Translations under genes and position numbers: made by a program
Notes under the pieces: generated by a model
What the model was told of the DNA's origin: nothing
The model's input: only the letters and a program-made list of their open reading frames with translations
The model's database searches: none
Shown: one piece after another, positions 51,501-61,995 of the stretch
Position numbering within the stretch: position 1 is the stretch's first letter
Layout of the letters: each line of letters starts with the position of its first letter
Assembly (NCBI GenBank): GCA_964007475.1
Contig: OZ023274.1
Location: forward strand, 80,797,303-80,861,302
Direction: 5' to 3'
Origin: Hybos culiciformis
Taxonomy: Eukaryota; Arthropoda; Insecta; Diptera; Hybotidae
Length of the DNA: 64,000 bases

Positions 51501-51726
51501 GCAACTAAATTGCATTTTTCAAAAGAATTAAATTATTGTTTACCATTTGTACAAGAAGAAGAATTTTTATTTTCGAATAAGACCATTATGTGATTAAGAA
51601 GTCACAACAATCCTAGATTAAGTACATTATTATTGAATTCAATAAATTATAAATTAAAGATTATTGTATAAATAAATTTTTAATTTTAATAACTTTTGAA
51701 ATTTTTATGATAAGCTTACTTAGTTT

Positions 51727-51905
51727 CACTGAGAGAAGAGATCTATTGCCGCAACAGAAATATCGAACAATCGAAATTTATTCTTTTGTGGCAAAATATT
51801 TTTCATTCTCTGAAAAAAAAAACAATGTTGTTGAAACAGAATTATTGTTTCTGCAAATAATATACATTGGTCGAAAAAGAATTCAAAAAAGCATTTCTGT
51901 CAGTG
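51727..51905. mobile_element. CACTG-ended TIR element, short copy
   Basis: CACTGAGAGAAGAGATCTAT at the left and CTGACAG-type end (TTTCTGTCAGTG) at the right are the two ends of the 43222-44185 element in reverse orientation. The interior is reduced to 179 bp in total. TT lies on each side, which fits a 2-bp target duplication. The 112-codon frame crossing it is fortuitous. Confidence 0.75.
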
Positions 51906-53263
51906 TTGTTAATTGTTTTTTTTTTTTTGCCAAATCACAAAATTCTATAAGTTCGATATGCAGAATCTACTATTACCTACGGACAGGAGCAATTGTACAT
52001 AAGCAAAGAATTGTAATTATACGAAGTCTCAAAGCCTTATTTTAGAAAAAAAACCTCACAATCTAAATCCAAAATCAGCCAAAACGAATATAAACAAACG
52101 AATCGAATTATATATTTTTCAATGATTAGAAAAAATATGTTTTATCTATATCTTTATTAGAATTTTAATAACATTTTTAAGATTCTTTTCATTTTCCTTA
52201 TAACAACCATATTTTTTATTGCGAGACTGCATTTCCAGTGATTAAGAATAACTTGTTTTAAGAATTTTCTATTTGAAAGATATAGGCGTAGGCCAATAAA
52301 ATAATAATAAAAAAAAATTACACGAACTAAAAATTGTGGCAATAAAATTTATGGTCTTTTAAACTTCTTATTATGAGCTTTTGAGTAATAAACAAATAAC
52401 AACTGTAATACAAAAATTTTCTGGGAAATGTTTTTATTTCTTTTGCTCAAGGATATTATTTATTTTTCTTACTTTACTATAATTTCAGCCAGTCTGTGGT
52501 TATATGTAAATACCTCCTATAATATAATATGAAAACAGGAAAAAAGGAATAAATTTATCATAACAAAATGGGGCGAATCAGTTTTTCCCGCCTGCTTTTT
52601 TCTTAAGCCAATTTATTATTCATAGTTTAACATTTATTTTGCAGTCCATAAAACATAATTAAATGTCTCTTTCAAAACAAAATTCAACCAAATAAATAGT
52701 ATCTAGTTTTTTTTTCTGTTTTCATTATTTCCTAAATACTTGGCCTTGAATACACATTTACACAAAATTGACTCCGCTCATATTAGTTGTTGTTCTATTA
52801 AACGAAAACAATATAATGTTGATAGTAATTTGTCACAAGAATATCAATATACCTATCTATCAATATTGGTTGTTGGCCAGTAGTAAATGCTCATGTCGTT
52901 TTTTCTTATAACTATATCAACTATTTTTGGGATATTAAATTACATAAAACGAAACTATCATAACATTAGAAATTTTTTTATTTACACGTATACATAAGTA
53001 TATTGCTCCTGTAATAATATAATTAATACAAATAATGACTTTAATTTACTAACCTTTTATTAAGGTCATTTCTTGTTGGGTCATCTTGTTTTTTTGTTTT
53101 ACAATTTTGTGATTTTGGTCGTAAGTGCATCGACTTGGATCACTACCATCATAAAACTTAATAAACATGAATTTAACTATTTTATTTCTCGTAATTGACA
53201 AACATTTTAAAATACATTTTAATAATATTTTTTTAATTTTTTGTAGATGTTATTGGTAAATTT
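51906..53263. other. AT-rich intergenic DNA, no gene seen
   Basis: No coding exon, RNA gene or bounded repeat could be supported. Confidence 0.55.
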
Positions 53264-53590
53264 TATAGTAGATTATTGTATATGTAAACTAAATTTGTTA
53301 TTAATTAAGAGTTCTGTATACACAAAAATACATTGACACGAGTCAATACTTATATCATGAGACCGAAGGTCGAGTGATATAAATTGACAAGTGTCAATGT
53401 ATTTTTGTGTAAATACAGAACGAGTTGTATAACAAATTTTGTTTACATATCCAATATACTGTTTTAATGCGTAGGGGAGAGGTAATTGCAAAGAGAGAAT
53501 ATTTTTTCTTCTCATTTTTTCTCATTTTTTTTTTTGTATTTGGCTGTATTGAAATATTGTGAGAGATATTATGTTTGTTTAGGTATTACG

Positions 53591-54392
53591 TAGGGTTGCC
53601 AGAAGTCCCGGTTTTCCGGGATTGTCCCGGTTTTCATGTCGTTTCGTGACGTCCCGAAAAAGGTTCTCGGGACGCTCAATTGTCCCGGTTTAATATTTTT
53701 GACCAAAAAAAAATTAATAAATTTATAAAAAATGTGCCAATTAGTTCAGGTTATGTTACGCTTTGCTTTCATTTTTCTAATTCTCGATCCTACAATACAT
53801 CAATCCAGCCTATAAAGATATTGCAGGGTAGTATTTGTTTATTTATACATTTTTGTTTTTGTTTATTTAGCTGCAAGACTTGGCTGAAATTTGGCTGGTA
53901 CCAATTTTTGTTAGTTAGCATCTTTTATATATAAAATTTGGTTTACTAATTTCATTTTATATATTATTAGATTTATTTTATACCTTCAAGTTCAACATGC
54001 CAAAGAGAAAGTGCCAATTTCTAGAAAAATGTACTACAGAATTTCCTTTTATTAAAAAAGGCAAAATTGATACGGAAGCGTATTGTAGAGATTGCAATTC
54101 AAGTTTTAGTATAAGTCATGGTTTATCCGACATTAAAAATCACATTCAAAGTCAGAAACACAAATCTGCAGTTGCTTCGGCAAGTAAATGAAATGAATAT
54201 TTATATTTTTTGTTCCTAATTTGAGTTATTAATTTTAAGATATTATTTAATTACGTACTTGAACTTGTTACCATTATTACGGTCTTTTTTTTATATTTAT
54301 ATTAAATAAAATATTTTTTTAATAAATTTTATTAATTTTGTAAAAAAATTCTTTTTGTCCCGGTTTTTAGTGGGGAATATCTGGTGACCCTA
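53591..54392 (+). mobile_element. Internally deleted hAT-like element nested in copy 3
   Basis: The left end TAGGGTTGCCAGA and the right end, inverted, TAGGGTCACCAGA match at 11 of 13 positions. TATTACG is repeated directly at 53584-53590 and 54393-54399; depending on how the terminal TA is assigned, the duplication is 7-9 bp, consistent with the 8 bp of hAT elements. GTCCCGG motifs recur inside the left end and once near the right end. A BED-finger coding exon remains (53997-54191), but the transposase body is missing. Confidence 0.75.
53997..54191 (+). pseudogene. BED-type zinc-finger exon of a deleted hAT transposase
   Basis: A 64-residue frame with C30-x2-C33 and H49-x5-H55 fits a BED finger (C-x2-C ... 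H-x3-5-H), the DNA-binding domain at the N-terminus of many hAT transposases. A basic start (MPKRK) and FPFIKKG precede it, as in insect hAT-related proteins. GTAAAT at 54185 could be the donor that once joined this exon to the catalytic part, which is absent. The remaining stretch to the right end is only about 200 bp. It could at most give a short DNA-binding peptide. Confidence 0.6.
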
Positions 54393-54713
54393 TATTACGT
54401 AATATTCAATACGAAACATCTAAATGATTTAATTATTTACGCTGATGCATCTAAATTTTTTCATTATATACGCTGATGCATCTAATTTTTTTCATTATTT
54501 ACGCAGATGCATCTAAATGATTGCATGTGTATTGACGCATATAATACTCCATTTAGTGATCTAAATCTATAGCACTAAATACAACATAACGATCCCCAAC
54601 GCATTAAAAATTATTATATGTTTTAATTATTATTATTTTTATATTAAGTATTTTTGAATAATGATAAATGATAATGTTTATTATGTATTGTATTACGAAT
54701 GATAATTTAATAA

Positions 54714-55137
54714 TGCCTGGAGCACAGCTAATACCGCAAAGCAATTTTGAGCTACAGTAAAAACCGATTTTCTGCGTTATTTCTTATTTATTTTAAATAA
54801 AAATTATGAAAAACGAATGATATTAATTTTATTTATTTTTTTTAAAAAGAATTTCTTAAAATTATTTCATAATTAATTAGAAAACTGAATTTTTTTTTTT
54901 TTTGCTCCAGAAAGAATTGACTACGTCACAAAATAATTTTTTTGTTTCTTTTTCACAGCGTTTCTTTTGCATCGAAATTTGGTTTTGCATACATTTTTCT
55001 GTCACAATCATATTATTAAAAAAACAAAAGCAGTTGTTTGCAGTGGATTTTTTTGCTTTCAGGTAAAATTAGCTGTGAACAGGTTTCCGGAACATTCCTT
55101 CAAAAATTGCTTTGCGGTATTAGCTGTGCTCAAGGCA
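54714..55137. mobile_element. 424-bp MITE with long TIRs (TGCCT(G/T)GAGCACAGC ends)
   Basis: TGCCTGGAGCACAGCTAATA with CCGCAAAGCAATTTT at the left is repeated inverted at the right with a single mismatch plus a one-base T-run difference over about 35 bp. TAATA/AATA lies next to both ends, a possible short target duplication. No open frame. It lies about 105 bp right of copy 3. I do not recognise the superfamily. Confidence 0.8.
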
Positions 55138-57625
55138 TAATAGTTTGATTTTATCCAAAATGTACAGTAATATTCTTGATCCAATGCAATTTCCTTTCAC
55201 TACTGTAGGATCTCGGAAATTTCTTTCCTGAACGCCTATAAAGTGAATGTGGGAAAACAAGCTTTTGAGGTTATGTTCTTTTAAATTTTATATCAAAAAA
55301 AAAAATCAACCTCTTTGAGTATTCAAGAATCATTAAATAAAATAATTAATATATAATTAATAAATAAATCACCACCGTCATCATCATTGCAAAATCAACA
55401 ACAGCCGTCAAGAACAAAATTAAATTACTGTTTATTGTCTTTTATATTAATTTTGTTAACGAAACAGTGTTCCTCGTTTTAACGCAAATACTATACATTT
55501 AACATATTATTATCAAATACTTAACGATATAAAGATTCTTTTTTTTTTTTGTAATCTTTTAAATGGGACTTTCTTTAATATTAGAAAACGTGTTCAGTTT
55601 ATAAATTATTATCCTTTCATTTTTCACTTCGCATACAGGAATTGCTTTTTATTAATGAAATCTTTTTATTTTTTTATTTTATGTACTTTTATAGATATAA
55701 ATTTCATAATGCTGTAACCTATAGTGTTGTTTGTATATCGAATTTTATTAGTTTTTTTTTTAGTTATACATATTATGTATGTTTAAAGATTATTTATTAA
55801 AGACGTTTTTAAAAAAAAAAATTAAATATAAAATAATATGAACAATAATATTTCTGGAAGTTAGTTATATTTAAGTTCAAATTTAAACCCAACTTTCCCT
55901 GCGAACAAATGACTTGACGTGAAAAAGTTTTTACATAAGAAAATAAAATAATTTAAATGTGGCTGAGTACAATTCCCGAATAAACTCAAAATTTTAAATT
56001 TTTTTTCTTAAATATACTTAAGTTGGAAATAAATTATCTCAAAAATAGATCGATTGAGTTTTCTGGGGTCATAATAATAAAAAAATCAGAAATTTCACAC
56101 TTTTGATATTTAAGACATATGGGTGTAATAAATTTCTCTCTGATAAATTTCTCTCTGATAAACTTTAAGAATTTAAAACTAAATTTCATCGCAATAAAAT
56201 CATATTGAAATCACATTCTGTAAGCACGAAACGAAAATATAATAAATTTAAAAAAAAAAATGTATGGGAACTTATAGGAAAAATTCCTGTTAGTTTCGAT
56301 GAAAAAAACTTTTAAAACTTTCCTAATATGTTGGTATCTTATCCTTTTTATTTAAGAAGAACAAATTAAAGTGGATTTCTTTAAAAAGATTACATTCTCA
56401 AGTATTATACTCAAAACATACTCCAGAGGGCATTAAACATAATATTGTTTTGTTATAACATTCAGTTCAGATATTGCTATTGTTATTAAAATACAGACAA
56501 TATACATATCAACTTCTATAATATATTAAATAAAAATGTAAATGGGATTGTATATTCCCAATGTTAGCTACACACTGGCACTAAAAAAAAGGAACTAAAT
56601 AAATCACTTTTCACGGAAAGATTCAAAATTTGTTTTAAAATCACTCAACTGGCCAAAAGTGCCAAAGTTGTACATTTTGGAATTTGAATTTAAAATATCA
56701 TCAGCAATACAAGCGAATTTTTGAGCCCACCCGACTAGAACAGTGCCAATCATTTTCGATTAGTACAAATTTATTGTTAAACATGACTAAAACAATGTTG
56801 CTGTAAAATAAAATAAATTAGTAGACTATATTTAATGTAGGTATGTATGTTTACACTGCGACTCAAAAGTTATAACACAAAATAATGAGACATAAATATA
56901 ATGCTCTTGAAGGGAAAAAATTCCAAATTTTATACCAAAAACAATCTTCCTTGATACATAATGTAAGTTCATGTATGTATATCGAAAATTCCTATGTTTT
57001 TAAGAACGAGAATTTTCACTGAAAAAATTTAAAGACTTAAAATTATTTTTTTACAACAAAATGAAAAGGCACACAATGTAATATATATTCATGGCAACAA
57101 ACTGAAAACCATGTAATCAAAACGAAAAAAAAGTAAATCTTGTTTCTTTTTCAACATTTTTAATAAAATTTCATAAAACTTAATTAAAATGCAAACTGTT
57201 TATTAAAAAATATATAATAGAATTAAATCATAAACTTTTACTTACAATTTTAAGCAATTTTAAGCAATTTTAATCCATTTTTAAGGCTTGGGATTTGATA
57301 TTTTTGAAATTACAGGAAAAAAGCCTCAAATTTATATGCAAATTAAGATATTTAATTTATGTAAATAAAATTTCAAAAATTTAATTTGTTTATATTTTTT
57401 ATTAAATTTTTTTCTTTTTTCTTCTTTTTTAAAGGTTTTCAAGAAGTTATAGTTATGTTTGCAAAAATCATTAACAAATAACCGATTATATTTGGCCACT
57501 TACTTTTCGGTTAAGTCAAATTAGAACAGTCAGTTGCTATAATTATTATTATTTAAATGGTTTGGTGTTTATATAGTTGTTGATTATACAACCAAATTTT
57601 GATATTTTCATATAATTGCAATACA
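55138..57625. other. AT-rich intergenic DNA, no gene seen
   Basis: No gene or bounded element could be supported. Confidence 0.55.
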
Positions 57626-58341
57626 TAATAGTAGATTATTGCATATGTTAACTAAATTTGTTATTAATTACGAGGTGTCTATACACACAAACACATAGAC
57701 ACGAGTCAAAATTATATCACGATACCGAAGGTCGAGTGATATAATATTGACAAGTGTATATGTGTTTGTGTGTACAGACAACGAGTTGTTATAACAAATT
57801 TTGTTAACATATCCAAAATATTGTTTTAATGCGTAGGGGAGAGGTAGTTGCAAAGAGAGAATATAGTGATAATTTATAATAAAAAATAAAGATAAAAGAA
57901 GCCAAGGGAAATGTTCCACGTTAATCATTCTTTAATTTCCCTTTCTTTTACAGATAAAAGAAGCCAAGGGAAATGTTGCACGTTAATTATCCTTTAATTT
58001 CTCTTTCTTTTAGTGATATTATTTTTGTGAATGAATTACGTAGTTCTCATTTTTTCTCATTTTTTTTTTTTTTGTATTTGGCTGTATTATTGAAATATTG
58101 TGAGAGATATTATGTTTGTTTAGGTATTACGTAATATTCAATACGAAACATCTAAATGATTTCATTATTTACGCTGATGCATCTAAATTTTTTCATTATA
58201 TACGCTGATGCATCTAAATTTTTTCATTATTTACGCAGATGCATCTAAATGATTGCATGTGTATTGACGCATATAATACTCCATTTAGTGATCTAAATTC
58301 TATAGCACTAAATACAACATAACGATCCCCTACGCATTAAA
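57626..58341 (+). mobile_element. Non-autonomous palindrome-ended element, copy 4
   Basis: The most complete short copy. It has left end TAATAGTAGATTATTG and a palindrome (about 57645-57810) of the ACACAAACACATAGACACGA subtype with core ACCGAAGGTCGAGTGATATA. The inner repeat TTTTAATGCGTAGGGGA (57824-57840) is matched perfectly inverted at the right end (58326-58342). Two 62-bp units (57898-58020) follow, then GTATTTGGCTGTATTATTGA and GAAATATTGTGAGAGATATT shared with the recombinase element, and three TTTAGATGCATC-type units. No coding capacity; the 86-codon reverse frame is repeat-derived. Confidence 0.85.
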
Positions 58342-58657
58342 AAAAATTAATAATAATTTGATTTAAAGCTCAATAATTTTGATTATCATAAAAACTTTTT
58401 CCAACATTTAAAAAAACAAAATAATAATTTTCACCAAGTTTATAATATACGTACAAAAATGTTAATACATTACTTTATCTATACTATCTGTATTCATCCT
58501 GAAAATATTAAAAATTTTCTAACCAGCAATTATTTTATAATATTTTTAATTATTTATTTACGATATTTAATTAACATTAGATATATAATTTTCCTTTTCA
58601 TGTTGTATGTTGTATACATACTTCATCTAAATTTACATATTTTATTTAAAGCTTATA
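58342..58657. other. AT-rich spacer between two elements
   Basis: No feature was seen. An 84-codon frame at 58459-58713 runs into the next element's inverted repeat and is low complexity. Confidence 0.5.
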
Positions 58658-58794
58658 CACGGTCCAAAATTTCAGTTTTTTTTTTAAACTTAATTCATAA
58701 AAACATGGTTTAAAAGAATATTTTAAACAAAAAATTCAGTATTTAAAACTTGCTAAAGTTTAATTCAAATTTCTATACTTTTTTAGTTAAAAAC

Positions 58795-59060
58795 TAAACT
58801 ATTTTAGTTTACATTTTGATTTAAAACATCAAAGTTTATATTTTAAAACTTTAAAGTTTTAAATCAAAATTTAGCTCCGGTTTCTAAACATTTTCAGTTT
58901 AAAACTTAAATATTTTAGTTTACATTTTGATCTAAAACATCAAAGTTTATATTTTAAAACTTTAAAGTTTTAAATTAAAATTTAGCTCCGGTTTCTAAAC
59001 ATTTTTAGTTTAAAACTTAACTATTTTAGTTTACATGTTTAATTTAAAACCCTAAAGTTT
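58795..59060. repeat. 111-bp tandem repeat, about 2.4 units
   Basis: ATTTTAGTTTACATTTTGAT starts at 58801 and 58912, and a third, diverged copy starts at 59023, an exact 111-bp spacing. Each unit includes TTTAGCTCCGGTTTCTAAAC. Confidence 0.9.
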
Positions 59061-59212
59061 ACATTTTTCTTTTGTATTTTTGTATAACGATGTAAGGTTT
59101 TACTATTCTTGCATTTTTTGTATGACGATGTAAGGTTTTTACTTGTCAATAACTTTCACAGGTACACATAATTTATATTTTCTATTTTGTACACGTTTAT
59201 AGTTTTAATACT

Positions 59213-59296
59213 GTAGCCGAGAGGTAGAGTGGTAGAATGAAATGCTAAAGACCGAGGTTCGAATCCCGAAGAAAGGGTTAAGACAAAAAAAAAAAG

Positions 59297-59328
<32 letters not shown>

Positions 59329-59418
59329 AAAAAAAAGAAAAAAAAAGAAAAAAAAAGAAAAAAAAAGAAAAAAAAAGAAAAAAAAAGAAAAAAAAAGAAA
59401 AAAAAAGAAAAAAAAAAT
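59213..59418 (+). mobile_element. tRNA-derived SINE with (A9G)n tail
   Basis: TAGCCGAGAGG (59214-59224) fits a pol III A box and GGTTCGAATCC (59256-59266) a perfect B box, 31 bases apart. The tRNA-like part is diverged: after the B box the acceptor side is replaced by GAAGAAAGGGTTAAGAC and then an A-rich tail. The tail (59285-59417) is about 12 units of A9G with a strict 10-bp period. A head of about 70 bp and a simple-repeat tail are typical of short SINEs; it is not a functional tRNA gene because no acceptor stem closes. Confidence 0.65.
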
Positions 59419-59629
59419 TAAATAAATTTTTTAATTTTTTAATCTTCAGTTTAAAATTTAAACTATTTCGTTTAACACATTATGTTAAACATCTTCAGTT
59501 TAAAATTTATTCTTTTTTGTTTAAATTATTTATTATAGACTAAAAAGTTTAAAACTTAAACTTATATTGGTGTGGAACTATATAGAAACTTTTAAGTTTA
59601 AAAAAAAAACTGAAATTTTGGACCGTGTA

Positions 59630-61560
59630 CATCAGAAATCCATCAACATTAATGTATGTACATCGGTAGATTATGTACATAAAGATAAAATGATTTTAAT
59701 CATGCTTTATCCATTTTGTCGTATTAACATCAGTTAATATCAACGTAAAAGATCACTAAAAATTTTATTGCATATTTTAAAGTTTTCAAAAAAAAAATTT
59801 AAAAAATTTAAATTAAGGTATATAAAAATATTTCAAGAAACACTGAACCTCTGGTGCGATTGTGATAATTAGAATTTTGAGTAACATGTCATCTTGTCAG
59901 TCATTCGAAATGAAATTACAACACATCAACATAACTTATACTAAAAATGAAAATAAGATTATAAAATTATTATAATTTTTTTTTGCTTTCATTCGCCAAA
60001 TATTTTTTCTTTTTTTATATAAAAAACACTTAAATCAACTGTCACATTATCTCTTCACTGTCGCAATCTATTAATATTGGTAGTATTCTGTAAAAATATT
60101 TAAATTTATGCACATTCAAAATATGGTATATAATTTTTTGCCTTCTATTATTTACATTATGTGTATGTATCTACTGTACGTATGTACATACATATTGTGA
60201 AATTTTTTATAACATACTAATTTGCTTCTATATGCAAGTATAAGATAATAAATAATAATTTATGTATACATATGTACAATTTTAGATTATACATATAAAA
60301 TATTTTATCACTTATCACTTTTGTCATTAAGTTCTTTCATAATATGTATGACCGTGACCATGCATACAATAATTTACTTACATTTTAGAACTTAAAACTT
60401 GATTACATTAAGTACTTATCTATCTAAAAAAAATTAAATTAATTTCACCTATCAGTCTTTTTGAAAACTGAATATCTTTAGAACTATAAAAGAGATAGAA
60501 AAAAATTTATTCTACAAAATTTTTTTTATTGCATCAAATTAATTAATTCCTGATAGGGGTTAGAAGGTTTTCGATGTAATCCAAATTATAAAAACTTATA
60601 AATGTAAGGTTTAAAATTTTTTTTTTTTAAAAAAATTTGCTACAAAAGTCGATTTCGAACAAAAGTGCTGTTAGTAGGTTTCAGAATGACGGTCGATATG
60701 CAATAATACTAACATTTACAAGAAATCAAACTTTATTTGAAGTTCACACATAGATATAACACCGGCACATACATTCATTTTCTGAATTCATAAATTAAAT
60801 TGATCACTATTGTCGACATTCAAGTTCAATCTCAAGAATGTAAGGAACGTATTTTCCAACAATATCGCATATTACAACATGACATATTATTAGTATTATT
60901 TCTCGTATGCATTATAATAATCAAAAAATGTTAAGTGTGAATAAAAATTTAAAGAAAAATCTCAAAATTTATCTTAAATGATATATTCCCATTTTGTTGA
61001 CGTATATACAGTATATGTAATTTTAGACACATTACAATATTTCAATTTTAGCACATAATATTTTATTTAAGCATTACAAAAAAAAAATACATTTATGTAC
61101 ACATATTTATCTACATCTATGTTTATTTCAAAAACTTTTTTTTTTTTGCATTCTAATTCAGGAAAAATTTCTTTGCTATTTATTATACGAAAATCTTTGA
61201 AATTGAAAAGAAATTGCAAAATTATATATACATTTATACGAGAACACGTATTAAATTGTGTTTATATTTCAATCGCAATGTTTATGTTGATTTTCAATCA
61301 AAACCATTATTGTATTGCGAAAACTATATACAATTTATTTCGATTTAAAAATATAAATAATCTTAATCTTCTAAATGATTTTAGAAGAAGAATAGTAAAT
61401 TATAGTAATAAGAAAACTACTTTGTTCTTAATAAAATAACAATATATTCTTATTTTATTTTCCGTACTAGAAAAAAGCCTGCACAGAAAAAATAGTGCAG
61501 GCCTAGCCTAGTAACTATGCGTTGATTTTTGTCATTTCGAAAAGAATGCTTTTATTTTTT
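59630..61560. other. AT-rich intergenic DNA, no gene seen
   Basis: The 114-codon frame at 61095-61439 is low complexity (I, F, N, K) and not supported as a gene. A small hairpin lies at 61477-61502: GCCTGCAC and GTGCAGGC, 8-bp stem, 10-base loop. Confidence 0.5.
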
Positions 61561-61893
61561 TATTGATAAAGTACGCCTTGATTTTTTTTGTTTACATTTT
61601 AAAGTTTTTATCAAAGTACGCCTTGCATTCAGTGTTGCATAGTCATTCGGTTATTTTATTTATTATTTACGTTTAAAAAAATAAATAGAGGAAAGTGTCA
61701 ACACTGTCAAGGTCGTTTAAGAGGTGAGTTCACCTTTTATTATATTAGAAGATAGATTATGTACCACCTACGAGGGTTCTAGTCTTATACTATAACAACA
61801 TATTAGGTATTATGAAAAATTAAATATGTATTAATTTTTTTGTCAAAATGTTCGCGATGTTTGTAGTCTTTCACAATTATATTTTCCTACCAG

Positions 61894-61995
61894 GATTAAT
61901 TTGAATGGTGTTGGATTGAATATTCCCTTTTTGCTTCGTTGTTTGTTAATCAACATCTTGAATTTAGGGAAGATGAACATTCGAAGAACAAATAG
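61894..61995 (+). CDS. Candidate first coding exon of a gene to the right (weak)
   Basis: A GAGGTGAGTT donor at 61723/61724 ends a region of higher complexity (GAAAGTGTCAACACTGTCAA) that could be a noncoding first exon. A TTTTCCTACCAG acceptor at 61893 and an AATAGGTATT donor at 61995/61996 would bound a 102-bp exon with ATG at 61973 (MNIRRT...). Upstream, AAAGTACGCCTTG occurs twice (about 61568 and 61613). Base composition is less AT-rich than the surroundings. No downstream exon was identified within the window, so this is only a suggestion. Confidence 0.2.

Larger units (their letters stand above)
45570..51726. other. AT-rich intergenic DNA, no gene seen
   Basis: The 121-codon frame at 45919-46284 and others are low complexity with no domain or splice context. 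Microsatellites lie at 46348-46374 and 48547-48587. No other element was found. Confidence 0.5.
53264..54608 (+). mobile_element. Non-autonomous palindrome-ended element, copy 3, split by a hAT element
   Basis: It has the same orientation as the recombinase element. The palindrome occupies about 53281-53450 (ACAAAAATACATTGACACGA subtype, core GACCGAAGGTCGAGTGATAT retained). The inner repeat TTTTAATGCGTAGGGGAGAG (about 53462) follows, then the CTGTATTGAAATATTGTGAG block (from about 53544), the TTTAGATGCATC array (about 54418-54520) and the end CAACGCATTAAA. At 53591 it is interrupted by an 802-bp hAT-like element; removing the insert and one target duplication restores the TTTAGGTATTACGTAATATTC block of copy 4. 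The length without the insert is about 536 bp, like copy 2. Confidence 0.85.
58658..59627. mobile_element. CACGG-ended TIR element with nested SINE
   Basis: CACGGTCCAAAATTTCAGTT at 58658 continues into T10 and AAACTTAA and is matched inverted at the right end (GGACCGTG ends at 59627), nearly perfectly over about 38 bp. TA lies outside both ends (58656-58657 and 59628-59629), a likely TA target duplication. The interior has a 111-bp tandem repeat, many scattered AGTTTAAAAC words in both orientations, and a tRNA-derived SINE. No transposase frame. TA duplication suggests a Tc1/mariner-type MITE, but this is not certain. Confidence 0.75.

Noticed and set aside
51707..52045. 112-codon open frame on the + strand
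   Set aside because: Runs through the short CACTG-ended element; the frame is fortuitous.
59213..59275. A functional tRNA gene
   Set aside because: A and B boxes are present, but the acceptor stem does not close and an A-rich tail follows; better explained as a SINE head.
61095..61439. 114-codon open frame on the + strand
   Set aside because: Composition is the same as random AT-rich sequence with poly(T)-coded Phe runs; no recognisable domain.
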